Source of the DNA: Micromonospora sp. MP36
Lineage (GTDB): Bacteria; Actinomycetota; Actinomycetes; Mycobacteriales; Micromonosporaceae
DNA: 64,000 nt
Reading direction: 5' to 3'
Assembly: GCF_008119785.1 (NCBI RefSeq)
Contig: NZ_VSFA01000033.1
Location: forward strand, 1 to 64,000
Shown here: positions 1-7,894 of the stretch, piece after piece
Layout of the letters: the number at the start of each line of letters is the position of its first letter
Position numbering within the stretch: the first letter of the stretch is position 1
Notes under the pieces: model-generated
What the model saw: only the letters and a program-made list of their open reading frames with translations
The model's database searches: none
Told to the model about the DNA's origin: nothing
Position numbers and translations under genes: made by a program

Positions 1-160
1 CACCCTGGCGTTCGAGAAGGGTCTGAAGCAGGTCGACGGCTGGCAGGACATGCCCCTGACCCAGGCGGCGCAGACGGTGCAGGTGTCGGCCTACCCGGAC
101 GCCTACGCCCAGTGGGAACAGCAGGCCGCCGACCTCGTCGCCCAGCACTGGAACAGCTGA
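1..160 (+). CDS. C-terminal fragment of a lytic-transglycosylase-like secreted protein
   Basis: Only the last 52 codons are in the window; the reading frame begins at base 2 and stops with TGA at 158-160. The fragment carries the motifs GWQDMPLTQAAQTVQVS and YPDAYAQWEQQA. These match, nearly residue for residue, the C-terminus of the complete protein at 21495-22328 (GWADLSLTQAAQAVQVS, FPDAYAQHEERA), so the two are paralogues of one actinobacterial family with a transglycosylase-like fold. The function is probably cell-wall related, but the catalytic part lies outside the window. A strong hairpin at 195-229 follows and probably terminates the transcript. Confidence 0.75.
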   Translation, partial: TLAFEKGLKQVDGWQDMPLTQAAQTVQVSAYPDAYAQWEQQAADLVAQHWNS

Positions 161-194
161 CCCAACAGCTGAGCACAGCACAACCGAGCACGCT

Positions 195-229
195 GCTGGC
201 CGGCACCCCAACCAAGGGTGCCGGCCAGC
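195..229 (+). terminator. Strong GC-rich hairpin after the first gene
   Basis: A perfect 14-bp inverted repeat (195-208 with 216-229) with a 7-base loop lies 35 bases after the stop of the first gene. There is no T-run, as is common for terminators in high-GC actinobacteria. Its last bases run into the first unit of the tandem repeat that follows. Confidence 0.75.
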
Positions 230-291
230 GCCGTCTCCAGAGAACGCCGTCTCCAGAGAGCGCCGTCTCCAGAGAGCGCCGTCTCCAGAGA
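228..291. repeat. Four tandem copies of a 16-bp unit
   Basis: The unit GCGCCGTCTCCAGAGA occurs four times in a row at 228-243, 244-259, 260-275 and 276-291. Only the first base of copy two differs. No reading frame with a recognisable product uses it. A unit of 16 bp does not preserve a reading frame, which fits a non-coding repeat produced by slippage. Confidence 0.9.
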
Positions 292-335
292 CCTTGGGCA
301 AACCCGTCCGCCGTGAACGGCAACTGTCCAAGATC
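290..335. repeat. Dispersed palindromic element, degenerate copy 1
   Basis: The right arm AACTGTCCAAGATC (322-335) is identical to the right arm of the element at 30366-30412. The left part (290-300) is a decayed version of the opposite arm, with 2 mismatches in 11 bases. Length and spacing are almost the same in both copies (46 and 47 bases), so they look like members of one REP- or MITE-like family. Confidence 0.6.
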
Positions 336-398
336 GGAAAACGGCACAGGTTGCACCAGAGGAAGAACCGTGACCGGCGGGCGGGCAAGGAGCACGAC

Positions 399-474
399 GG
401 GGCTGGGGGCGAGGGTGACCGGCGCAGGGATCAAGCCTGACCGCCCGGAGCCGGTCACCCTCGCCCCCAGCCCC
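399..474. repeat. Perfect 25-bp inverted repeat with 26-base spacer
   Basis: Bases 399-423 are the exact reverse complement of 450-474. The stem is far longer than a normal terminator needs and sits in the middle of a 455-base gap, 239 bases after the previous stop and 141 bases before the pirin start. It could be a folded RNA, a cruciform or the remnant of a small mobile element. The rest of the 161-615 gap holds nothing else I recognise. Confidence 0.85.
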
Positions 475-615
475 AAGCGCAACCACTGACCCACCGAGAC
501 GCAGTCCACAAGCGCAGCCAGAGACCGGGGCCAAGCCCACGAGCGCAACCCCCCCAGCGGCGACCCGGCCGTGAACCCGGCAACCGTCGCGGAGAGCTGA
601 GCGTAGAGTCGGGCG

Positions 616-1587
616 GTGGACCGTACCGAATCACTGCCGGCGCAGACCGTCCCACCTGGCGCGGCGCCCGTCGACCCGGGCAGCGTGCTGCTGCCGGGCC
701 ACGACGTGCCGCTGGGCCGTTACACCACGGTGCGGCGGCTGTTGCCGCAGCGGCAGCGGCGGATGGTGGGCGCCTGGTGCTTCGTCGACCACTTCGGACC
801 GGACGACGTCGCCGAGCGCCCCGGTATGGAGGTGCCACCGCACCCGCACACCGGGTTGCAGACCGTCACCTGGCTGCTCGATGGGGAGATCCTGCACCGG
901 GACAGCCTGGGCAACGTGCAGCCGATCCGCCCGGGGCAGCTCAACGTGATGACCTCGGGGCACGGCATCGCCCACTCGGAGCGGTCGCCGGCGGCGCACC
1001 CGCCGGTCATGCACGGCGTCCAGCTCTGGGTGGCGCTGCCGGACCCGGCCCGGGCGGGCGGGGCGGACTTCGCCCACCACGCGGAGCTGCCGCGCTGGCG
1101 CGACGGCGACCTGGACGTGACGCTGCTGGTCGGCGAGGTGGGCGGCGAGCGTTCGCCGGCCGTGGTGCACACTCCGCTGGTGGGCGCGCAGCTCGAGGTC
1201 CGCGGTCCGGCGCCGGCCACCCTGCCGCTGCGCCGCGACTTCGAGTACGGCCTGCTGGCGATGTCCGGCTCCGCCGAGGTGGACGGGGTGCCGTTCGCGC
1301 CGGGAGCCCTGCTCTACCTGGGTTCCGGTCGGGCCACGCTGACCCTGCGCGCCGCCCCGGGCAGCCGGCTGCTGCTGCTCGGCGGTACGCCGTTCGAGGA
1401 GCCGCTGGTCATGTGGTGGAACTTCGTGGGCCGCTCGCACGAGGAGGTCGCCGCCGCTCGCGAGGACTGGATGGCGGGCCGACGGTTCGGCACGGTCGCC
1501 GACGATCCGGCGCCCCCGCTGCCCGCCCCGGCGCTGCCCACCACCCGGCTGAAGGCGCGGGACCGCAGCGGCGGTGTCCTCGGCTGA
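616..1587 (+). CDS. Pirin family protein
   Basis: 323 residues, starting at GTG. Pirins are iron-binding double-cupin proteins; bacterial members include quercetin dioxygenases and regulators of central metabolism. The N-terminal cupin is clear: HPHTGLQTVTWLLDG and the following LHRDSLG carry the conserved metal-site histidines, and the stretch TSGHGIAHSER supplies the further histidine and glutamate. The C-terminal cupin (about residues 180-290) lacks obvious metal ligands, as is usual. It appears monocistronic; the next gene starts 31 bases later on the same strand, so co-transcription is possible. The substrate cannot be told from sequence. Confidence 0.9.
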   Translation: MDRTESLPAQTVPPGAAPVDPGSVLLPGHDVPLGRYTTVRRLLPQRQRRMVGAWCFVDHFGPDDVAERPGMEVPPHPHTGLQTVTWLLDGEILHRDSLGNVQPIRPGQLNVMTSGHGIAHSERSPAAHPPVMHGVQLWVALPDPARAGGADFAHHAELPRWRDGDLDVTLLVGEVGGERSPAVVHTPLVGAQLEVRGPAPATLPLRRDFEYGLLAMSGSAEVDGVPFAPGALLYLGSGRATLTLRAAPGSRLLLLGGTPFEEPLVMWWNFVGRSHEEVAAAREDWMAGRRFGTVADDPAPPLPAPALPTTRLKARDRSGGVLG

Positions 1588-1618
1588 ATGTCCGGCCCCG
1601 GCGCGGGTAGACGCGGGC

Positions 1619-2284
1619 ATGCCGACCAGTGCGATTTCCAACATCGAGGACAAGAAGCGGCTGGTCCGCCGGCTCGCCGGGGACGGGCGGGGGTTCGCCG
1701 AACGGTATGGGTTCCGGGTCACCAACAACCCGGCCCAGCTGTTCCAGGTGCTCTACCTGTCCGTTCTGCTGGCCCGTCGGGGGGACTACCGCAAGGCCGT
1801 CGACAGCGCGGTGGCGCTGCGGGACAGCGGGTGGGAAAGCGCGGCCCGGCTGGCCCGGTCGCTGCACACCGACCGGGTACGCGTGCTGCGCGAGGCGGGG
1901 CAGCGCGGCGACGTGGACCAGTTGGCCACCGTGCTCGGTGACCTGGCCCGTGCCGTGGTGGACCGGTACCGGGGCGACCTGCGCCGGTTGCGGACGGCGG
2001 CGCAGCAGGATCCGGCCCGGGAACGGCGGCTGCTCGGCGACCTGCCCGGAGTGGACGACCAGGTGATCGACCTGTTTCTGCGCGAGGTCCAGGCGGTGTG
2101 GCAGGAGGTGGCGCCGGTGGCCGACAAGCGGGCGCTCGTCGCGGCGCGCCGGCTGGGGCTGGGCCGCTCCGCCGACGACCTGGCCGGGCTGGCCGGCGGC
2201 CGCGAGTCGGAGCGGCTGGCCTGGCTCGTGGGTGCACTGGCCCGGGTGGACCTGGAGAAGCGGTACGCCGAGCTGACCGGCTGA
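1619..2284 (+). CDS. Helix-hairpin-helix (endonuclease III-like) hypothetical protein
   Basis: 221 residues. I chose ATG 1619 because the frame upstream (to 1574) would overlap the pirin gene and shows no conserved character. The protein is all-helical and soluble. The segment LPGVDDQVIDLFLREVQAVW (about residues 140-160) resembles the helix-hairpin-helix and following helix of endonuclease III-type glycosylases. The iron-sulphur cysteines and a clear catalytic lysine are absent, so an active DNA glycosylase is unlikely. I would annotate it as an HhH-GPD-related protein of unknown function. Start and frame are well supported by composition. Confidence 0.7.
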   Translation: MPTSAISNIEDKKRLVRRLAGDGRGFAERYGFRVTNNPAQLFQVLYLSVLLARRGDYRKAVDSAVALRDSGWESAARLARSLHTDRVRVLREAGQRGDVDQLATVLGDLARAVVDRYRGDLRRLRTAAQQDPARERRLLGDLPGVDDQVIDLFLREVQAVWQEVAPVADKRALVAARRLGLGRSADDLAGLAGGRESERLAWLVGALARVDLEKRYAELTG

Positions 2285-2447
2285 CCGGCCCGTGTGGCGG
2301 GACACAATTCTGCGATAGTCACCCGTTCGGCTGACGTCGCGTTGTATGGTGATCGTGGCAGCGATGCCCGCCCGGTTCGGGCGAACATCCACCGCTTGGC
2401 GGTCGCGACCCGGTTCGGGCGTGGACCACCAGGGACAGGTGTTGCGT

Positions 2448-2482
2448 GGCGCCCCAGGTCGCGGTTCGTGACCCGGGGCGCC
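2448..2482 (-). terminator. Hairpin terminator after the DUF1345 gene
   Basis: An 8-bp GGCGCCCC/GGGGCGCC stem, extended inside by 4 more pairs after one mismatch, begins 16 bases beyond the stop of the minus-strand gene at 2498. It may also stop read-through from the plus-strand gene ending at 2284. Confidence 0.6.
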
Positions 2483-2497
2483 CGCCTGTCTTTCGCT

Positions 2498-3154
2498 TCA
2501 CTTCGCCAGGCTGCCCACCAGGTTGACGGTCGCCGCGATGATGATCGCTCCGAAGAGGTACGCCAGTAGTGCGTGCCGCAGCACGCTGCGCCGCATCTCG
2601 GAGCTGGTCAGGTCGGTGTCGGAGACCTGGAACGTGGCCCCCACGGTGAACGCCAGGTAGGCGAAGTCCGCATAGCACGGCGGTTCCGTCTGGTGGAAGT
2701 TCACCCCGCCCGGCGTACCCGTGTAGAAGAGCCGGGCGTACCGGATGGTGAACACGGTGTGCACCACGAACCAGGAGACCACCACGCTGAGCACGGCCAG
2801 CCCGGCATACGCCTCCAGCCCGGGCTGCCGCTGGGCGTGCGCGCTGATCAGCACCACCCCCACGGCGAGCAGGCTGACCACGCAGGCGCCGAGCAGCAGC
2901 ACGTCCCGCATGGCCCGGTTCGGGTCCTCGAACACCGCCAGCCGCGCGGTCTGGTCGGCATCCAGCCGCCCGAGGCGAGCCCACACCAGAGCCAGCCAGC
3001 TCAGCGCGGCGGCGTCCCAGCCCACCAGCGGGGCGAGCGCCGGGGTGAAGAGCGCCGCGCACAGTCCACCGCACACCACCCCGACCACTCCCATGAGGAC
3101 GAGCTGCACGGAAGCCGGAATGTGCCCGTGCAGATGGGGGTGTGCGCTGCGCAC
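2498..3154 (-). CDS. DUF1345 family membrane protein
   Basis: 218 residues with about five hydrophobic segments. It shows the DUF1345 signature: HTVFTIRYARLFY, then a Gly-Gly-Val-Asn-Phe motif, then YADFAYLAFTVGATFQVSDT. The family is an integral membrane protein of unknown role, common in soil bacteria. It has no operon partner; the divergent or co-oriented neighbour at 3435 is another small stress-type gene. A hairpin terminator follows. Function unknown; family assignment by motif is firm. Confidence 0.9.
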   Translation of the reverse strand: MRSAHPHLHGHIPASVQLVLMGVVGVVCGGLCAALFTPALAPLVGWDAAALSWLALVWARLGRLDADQTARLAVFEDPNRAMRDVLLLGACVVSLLAVGVVLISAHAQRQPGLEAYAGLAVLSVVVSWFVVHTVFTIRYARLFYTGTPGGVNFHQTEPPCYADFAYLAFTVGATFQVSDTDLTSSEMRRSVLRHALLAYLFGAIIIAATVNLVGSLAK

Positions 3155-3165
3155 CGCGGCGGGGG

Positions 3166-3435
3166 TCAGATGCCGCGTACGTGCTGCGAGACCCGCTGGT
3201 GCTTGTCCCGGGCCTGCGCCGCGCGCTGCGACCGGTCGACCTCGGGGGCGGCTTCGATGCCCGCCGAGCGGGCCACCTCGTTGCCGTTGGCGTAGTCCAC
3301 CGGGGGCAGCGCCCGCAGCGCCTTCAACACGTCCGGCGGCGCGCCCTCCCGTTCGGCCTCCCGGATGACGTCGTCCTTCCCGGCCGGATAGTCCAGCGCC
3401 GACAGGTAGTCAAGGACGTCGGTGTAACTCGCCAT
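3166..3435 (-). CDS. DUF2795 family small protein
   Basis: 89 residues from ATG 3435; upstream in-frame codons to 3468 look non-conserved. The core YTDVLDYLSALDYPAGKDDV followed by ALRALPPVDYANGNEVARS is typical of DUF2795, small proteins widespread in actinobacteria and often near stress genes. The stop lies 11 bases upstream of the DUF1345 start, so the two may be co-transcribed. It is divergent from the DUF2267 gene at 3586. A GGGTAA sequence lies at 3484-3489 on this strand, but the matching upstream element is poor. Confidence 0.85.
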   Translation of the reverse strand: MASYTDVLDYLSALDYPAGKDDVIREAEREGAPPDVLKALRALPPVDYANGNEVARSAGIEAAPEVDRSQRAAQARDKHQRVSQHVRGI

Positions 3436-3529
3436 GAGTCGGGCTCCTCGCGCCTCGGTTGCGGTCACGACCGGCGGCGGTTACCCACCGGGCCGCCGGT
3501 CACGCACGGGGCGGCGGAAAATCCGCGTC

Positions 3530-3554
3530 GTTTCCGCCGCCCGTTGGCGGGTAG
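3530..3554 (+). promoter_or_regulatory. SigB/SigF-type promoter for the DUF2267 gene
   Basis: GTTT at 3530-3533 and GGGTAG at 3549-3554 are separated by 15 bases, matching the SigB/SigF-family consensus. The predicted start of transcription leaves a short leader with an A/G-rich ribosome-binding site (3571-3577) before ATG 3586. Confidence 0.65.
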
Positions 3555-3585
3555 GCGGGTTCGCGCACCGAAAGGGGTACCACCG

Positions 3586-3993
3586 ATGCAATACCTCACC
3601 TTCGTCGACCGCGTGGCACGGCGTACCGGGGCGTCCGAGGAGCGGGCGGCGGAGCTGACCGGTGCCACGTTGGAGACCCTGGCCGAACGGTTGACCGGCG
3701 GCGAGGTGCTGGATCTCGCCGCGCAACTGCCGAAGGCGCTCCAGCGGATGCTCAAGCCTCACCCGCGTACCGAGGCGGCGGAACGGTTCGGGGCGGCCGA
3801 GTTCGTCGCCCGGGTCGCCCGCCGGGCCGACGTCGACGAGAACGCCGCGCGGGACACCATCCGGGCCGTGTTCACCACGCTGCGCGAGGCGATCAGCGGC
3901 GGGGAGTTCCAGGACGTGGCGGTGCAGTTGCCGCGCGACTACCGGGACATCGTGGAGCCGGCGCTCGCCCCGGCCCCGGCGCGGCGCGGCTGA
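3586..3993 (+). CDS. DUF2267 domain protein
   Basis: 135 residues made of two DUF2267 repeats. The first spans about residues 3-60 (FVDRVARRTGASEERAAELT, then AAQLPKALQRML) and the second about 67-125 (FVARVARRADVDENAARDTI, then AVQLPRDYRDIV). ATG 3586 has a good AAAGGGG site 9-15 bases upstream. DUF2267 proteins are small helical proteins of unknown function, frequently stress-induced in actinobacteria and cyanobacteria. The SigB-type promoter upstream agrees with this. A longer relative with the same repeats lies at 18160-19137. Confidence 0.9.
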   Translation: MQYLTFVDRVARRTGASEERAAELTGATLETLAERLTGGEVLDLAAQLPKALQRMLKPHPRTEAAERFGAAEFVARVARRADVDENAARDTIRAVFTTLREAISGGEFQDVAVQLPRDYRDIVEPALAPAPARRG

Positions 3994-4010
3994 GCCGGGC
4001 CGCGTGGCCG

Positions 4011-5156
4011 TCAGGCGACCGTGCCCTCGGCACGCAGGGCCGCGATCCGGTCGGGGTCGAAGCCGGCCTCCGTGAGCACTTCGTCCGTGTGCTCGCCGGG
4101 GTGTGGGGGCCTCCGGCGTACGGAGGTGGGGGTGGCGGAGAAGCGTGGCGCGGGCGCCGGCTGGGTGACCCCGTCGTGGTCGACGAAGACGCCCCGGGCC
4201 GCCAGGTGGGGGTGTTCCGGCGCCTCCGCCCAGTCCAGCACCGGCGCGACGCAGGCGTCCGACCCGGCGAGCAGCTCCGCCCACTCGTCCCGGGTCCGGG
4301 TGCGGAACAGCCGCGCCCACGCGGTACGCAACGCCGGCCAGTTCGCCGGGTCGATCCGGTCCGGGGCCTCGTCGCCGTCCAACGGGAAACCGGTGAGCCG
4401 GACCAGCTCGTCGTAGAACTGCGGTTCCAGCGCACCCACCGCGAGGTACCGCCCGTCGGCGCACTCGTACGTGTCGTAGAAGGGCGCGCCGCCGTCGAGC
4501 AGGTTCACCCCGCGTGGGTCCTGCCACCTGCCGGACCGCCGGAGGGCGTGGATCTGGGTGGCCAGCACCGACACGCCGTCCACGATGGCCGCGTCGACGA
4601 CCTGGCCGGGCGCGCCGGCGCGGATCGCGTACAGGGCGGCGACGACGCCGAGGGCCAGCATCATCCCGCCGCCACCGAAGTCGCCGAGCAGGTTCATCGG
4701 CGGCACGGGGCGTTCGCCGGCGCGGCCGACGCCGTGCAGTGCGCCGGTCAGCGCCAGGTAGTCGATGTCGTGGCCGGCGGTGTGGGCGAGCGGCCCGTCC
4801 TGCCCCCAGCCGGTCATCCGCCCGTACACCAGTCGGGGGTTGACGGCGAGGCAGTCGTCGGGGCCGAGGCCGAGCCGCTCGGTGACGCCGGGCCGGAAGC
4901 CTTCCAGCAGCGCGTCCGCCCCGGCCACCAGGGCCAGCACCACCTCCCGCCCCGCCGCGGATTTGAGGTCGACGGCGAGCGAGCGGCGGTTGCGGGTGAG
5001 CAGGTCGCCGGGGATGCCGAGGCCGGCCGGGGTGGTGCGGTCGACGCGGACCACGTCCGCGCCGAGGTCGGCCAGCATCATCGCGGCGAACGGGCCGGGG
5101 CCGATGCCGGCCAGCTCGATCACCCGGACGCCGGTGAGCGGGCCCTCGTTGGTCAC
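4011..5156 (-). CDS. CaiB/BaiF family CoA-transferase (alpha-methylacyl-CoA racemase-like)
   Basis: 381 residues from GTG 5156; longer starts up to 5207 are possible but add residues not expected in the family, which normally begins just before GVRVIELAGIGPGPFAAMML. This N-terminal motif, then LGADVVRVDR, LKSAAGREVV, LLEGFRPGVTERLGLG and the GQDGPLAHTAGHDIDYLALT stretch, are typical of class III CoA-transferases. The closest type is alpha-methylacyl-CoA racemase, which inverts 2-methyl-branched acyl-CoAs during breakdown of branched lipids. The catalytic aspartate/histidine region (HDIDY) is present. Monocistronic. Confidence 0.88.
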   Translation of the reverse strand: MTNEGPLTGVRVIELAGIGPGPFAAMMLADLGADVVRVDRTTPAGLGIPGDLLTRNRRSLAVDLKSAAGREVVLALVAGADALLEGFRPGVTERLGLGPDDCLAVNPRLVYGRMTGWGQDGPLAHTAGHDIDYLALTGALHGVGRAGERPVPPMNLLGDFGGGGMMLALGVVAALYAIRAGAPGQVVDAAIVDGVSVLATQIHALRRSGRWQDPRGVNLLDGGAPFYDTYECADGRYLAVGALEPQFYDELVRLTGFPLDGDEAPDRIDPANWPALRTAWARLFRTRTRDEWAELLAGSDACVAPVLDWAEAPEHPHLAARGVFVDHDGVTQPAPAPRFSATPTSVRRRPPHPGEHTDEVLTEAGFDPDRIAALRAEGTVA

Positions 5157-5278
5157 CGCGTCACCATAGGGCGCGGGCTCGCCGGACACCATGCCTCGCC
5201 GGCACACTCAGCGGTTGACCAGGGCAATCATCCGATTCCGGACTTGGCGGTCGAGCTGAGGTTGCCCTAACCTGGAGC

Positions 5279-5404
5279 GCGCGAGGGGAGTACTTCCCAC
5301 GAACCATTCCGGTCAGTACGGCGTGCCCGGCGCGCCTCGGGTGGTTGCCCACGGAGGGTGGGTGAAGGAGACCTCGAACATGACAGGGTGTTCGAGGAGA
5401 CTCC
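5279..5404 (+). promoter_or_regulatory. Probable yybP-ykoY (manganese) riboswitch with RBS-masking hairpin
   Basis: The terC leader contains GGGGAGTA (5285-5292), the hallmark of the first conserved loop of the yybP-ykoY aptamer, and GGTCAGTACGG (5311-5321), which fits the second conserved loop. Downstream, CCTCGAACA (5372-5380) pairs perfectly with TGTTCGAGG (5389-5397) over 9 bp with an 8-base loop. The 3' arm covers the GAGGAG ribosome-binding site just before ATG 5405. This suggests translational control by Mn2+. The assignment is by memory of the consensus; a covariance-model scan would decide it. Confidence 0.75.
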
Positions 5405-6424
5405 ATGACCGAATTGTCGTACCTGTCCGCGGCCGAACTGTCGACGGTCGGCACCCCCGCCCTGTGGGCGGTGACCATCGCCGGCGTGCTCGCCCTGCTG
5501 GTGCTCGACTTCCTGGTCACCCGCCGCCCACACGAGGTGTCGCTCAAGGAGGCCCTGGGCTGGTCGGCCTTCTACGTCGCCCTGCCGCTGGCCTTCGGCG
5601 TCTGGGTCTGGTCCCGGTACGGCTCCGAACTGGGCGTCCAGTACCTGACCGGCTACCTGGTGGAGAAGTCGCTCTCGGTCGACAACCTGTTCGTCTTCAT
5701 GTTGTTGCTGGCGGCGTTCGCGGTGCCCGCGGTGCTGGCCCAGCGCGTCCTGCTCTACGGCATCGCCGGCGCGCTGGTGCTGCGCGCGGTCTTCATCGCG
5801 CTCGGCGCCGCCGCCCTGCAGACCCTCGACTTCGCCTTCCTGCTCTTCGCGATCATCCTGATCGTCACCGCGGTCAAGCTGCTCCGCGACGCCCTCTCCG
5901 GGCACGAGCAGGAGGTCGACATCAACAAGATGCGGTCGGTGAAGGTGCTCCGCCGGGTCATGCCGGTGGTCGACGAGTACCAGGGCACCAGGATGACCGT
6001 GCGGCAGAACGGCCGCCGCGCGCTCACCCCGCTCGCCCTCGTGGTGGTCGCGGTGTTCGCCACCGACGTGGTCTTCGCCGTCGACTCGGTGCCGGCCGTC
6101 TACGGCATCACCGAGGACCCGTACCTGGTCTTCGCCACCAACGCGTTCGCCCTGCTCGGCCTGCGCGCGCTCTACTTCGTGCTGCATGCCGCGCTGAGCC
6201 GGCTGGTGCACCTCAGCTACGGCCTGGCCGTCATCCTCGCCTTCATCGGCGTCAAGCTCGGCCTGCACTGGGCACACGGCATCTGGCCGGGCGTGCCGCA
6301 GATCCCCACCCTCGCCTCGCTCGGCGTGATCATCGGCATCCTCGTGGTGGTCACCCTGACCAGCCTGCGCGCCACCCGCGACCGCGAACCGGGCGACACG
6401 GGGGTCGTCGCCGAGCGCCACTGA
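5405..6424 (+). CDS. TerC/Alx family manganese exporter
   Basis: 339 residues with about nine membrane helices. It shows TerC hallmarks: LVEKSLSVDNLFVFMLLL (about residues 85-102) and FATDVVFAVDSVPAVYGIT (about 218-236), each with the conserved acidic residue and asparagine or serine of a metal path. Family members export Mn2+ (MntP-like role of Alx and YceF/TerC proteins) or help load exported metalloenzymes. The riboswitch-like leader supports manganese efflux as the job. Start ATG 5405 is fixed by the GAGGAG site that the leader hairpin covers. Monocistronic. Confidence 0.92.
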   Translation: MTELSYLSAAELSTVGTPALWAVTIAGVLALLVLDFLVTRRPHEVSLKEALGWSAFYVALPLAFGVWVWSRYGSELGVQYLTGYLVEKSLSVDNLFVFMLLLAAFAVPAVLAQRVLLYGIAGALVLRAVFIALGAAALQTLDFAFLLFAIILIVTAVKLLRDALSGHEQEVDINKMRSVKVLRRVMPVVDEYQGTRMTVRQNGRRALTPLALVVVAVFATDVVFAVDSVPAVYGITEDPYLVFATNAFALLGLRALYFVLHAALSRLVHLSYGLAVILAFIGVKLGLHWAHGIWPGVPQIPTLASLGVIIGILVVVTLTSLRATRDREPGDTGVVAERH

Positions 6425-6518
6425 GCCCACCGGCCGGGCCGGCTGCGGTGGTCACCCACCGCGGCCCGTCCGGCCGAACCCCACGCCCGGTCCACCCCTC
6501 GGGTGGTACGACTGACGG

Positions 6519-7118
6519 GTGGGAATCGTGTCGCCGGGCTTCCAGGGCCGGCCCCGCTCGGCCGAGCCGGCCCTGCCGCCCGGGCAGTACCTCACCGAGG
6601 ACTGGCCGGTGCTCTCCGCCGGCCCGACCCCGAAGGTGTCGCTGGACACCTGGGAGTTCGTGGTCACCACCGAGACCGGCGCCGAGTTCCGCTGGTCCTG
6701 GACCGAGCTGATGGGCCTACCGCAGGAGACGCCCACGGTGGACATCCACTGCGTCACCCGCTGGTCCAAGCTCGGCACCAACTGGCAGGCCGTCTCGCTG
6801 GACACTTTGCTCGAAGGCATCGACACCGACGCGCGGTACGCGCTGGCCCACTCGTACGGCGGGTACACCACGAACCTGCCGCTGGAGGACCTGCGCGGCG
6901 GGCGGGCCTGGGTGGCGCACGCGTACGAGGGCGGCCCGCTACCCGCCGAGCACGGCGGTCCGGCCCGGCTGCTCGTGCCGCACCTCTACTTCTGGAAGTC
7001 GGCGAAGTGGGTGCGGGGCATCCGGCTGCTCGTCGACGACCAGCCGGGCTTCTGGGAGACCGCGGGCTACCACGACTACGGCGACCCGTGGCGCGAGCAG
7101 CGCTACCAGGGCGACTGA
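6519..7118 (+). CDS. Sulfite-oxidase-like molybdopterin oxidoreductase
   Basis: 199 residues from GTG. This is the short actinobacterial form of the sulfite oxidase family (oxidoreductase molybdopterin-binding domain) without a Tat signal, so probably cytoplasmic. VDIHCVTRWSKLGTNWQAVS contains the cysteine that ligates molybdenum, and HSYGGYTTNLPLEDL and LLVPHLYFWKSAKWVRGI are conserved cofactor-site segments. The gene is followed after one base by a flavin reductase and then a zinc-ribbon protein, a recurring three-gene set. The reductase is the likely electron partner. Substrate unknown. Confidence 0.9.
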   Translation: MGIVSPGFQGRPRSAEPALPPGQYLTEDWPVLSAGPTPKVSLDTWEFVVTTETGAEFRWSWTELMGLPQETPTVDIHCVTRWSKLGTNWQAVSLDTLLEGIDTDARYALAHSYGGYTTNLPLEDLRGGRAWVAHAYEGGPLPAEHGGPARLLVPHLYFWKSAKWVRGIRLLVDDQPGFWETAGYHDYGDPWREQRYQGD

Positions 7119-7119
7119 G

Positions 7120-7881
7120 GTGTCCGCGCCCCCGGCCGGCAACCGGGTCGCCGTGCCGTTGACCTGGCGGGTGGCCCGTCTCGCCGAGCGCCGGACCGAG
7201 ACGCCGACCGCGCAGACCCTGGTCCTGGACGTGCCCGACTGGCCGGGGCACCTGCCGGGGCAGCACGTCGACGTCCGGCTCACCGCCGCCGACGGCTACC
7301 AGGCGGCCCGGTCGTACTCGCTGGCGGAGCCCGCCGACGCCGGCCGGATCGCGCTGACCGTGCAGCGGGTGCCGGACGGGGAGGTGTCGCCGTACCTGAT
7401 CGACGTGTGGGCCGAGGGCGACCCGGTGGAGGTGCGCGGGCCGGTCGGCGGCTGGTTCGTCTGGCGTACCGCGGAGACCGCGCCGGTGCTGCTGGTGGCC
7501 GGCGGGTCCGGGGTGGTGCCGCTGATGGCGATGGTCCGGGCCCGCCGGGCCGCCGGCAGCCGGACACCGTTCCGGCTGATCTACTCGGTCCGCACCCCCG
7601 ACGACGTCTTCTACGCCGAGGAGTTGCGCCGGCGCGCCCGCGACGACCAGGGCCTGGACGTGGCGTACCTGTACACCCGCCAGGCGCCGGCGGACTGGCG
7701 GGGTGAACCGCACCGGATCAACCTGGCCGACGTCAACACCCACGGCTGGCCGCCCGACCTGGATCCGCTCTGCTACGTCTGCGGCCCGACCGGCTTCGTG
7801 GAGACCGTGGCGGACCTGCTGGTGGGGCTCGGCCACCCGACCCGGCGGGTGAAGACCGAACGCTTCGGCCCGACCGGGTGA
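7120..7881 (+). CDS. Ferredoxin-NADP reductase-like FAD oxidoreductase
   Basis: 253 residues from GTG 7120, one base after the previous stop, so translation is probably coupled. It has the FAD-binding barrel with RSYSLAEP (flavin-binding RxYS) near residues 63-70, and GPVGGWFVW. The NAD(P)-binding domain has LLVAGGSGVVPLMAMVRAR near residue 124 and ends in YVCGPTGFVETVADLL. There is no 2Fe-2S domain, unlike phthalate-dioxygenase-type reductases. The role is to pass electrons between NAD(P)H and the molybdopterin subunit encoded upstream (inferred from context). Confidence 0.9.
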   Translation: MSAPPAGNRVAVPLTWRVARLAERRTETPTAQTLVLDVPDWPGHLPGQHVDVRLTAADGYQAARSYSLAEPADAGRIALTVQRVPDGEVSPYLIDVWAEGDPVEVRGPVGGWFVWRTAETAPVLLVAGGSGVVPLMAMVRARRAAGSRTPFRLIYSVRTPDDVFYAEELRRRARDDQGLDVAYLYTRQAPADWRGEPHRINLADVNTHGWPPDLDPLCYVCGPTGFVETVADLLVGLGHPTRRVKTERFGPTG

Positions 7882-7894
7882 CCGAGGAGGACGC

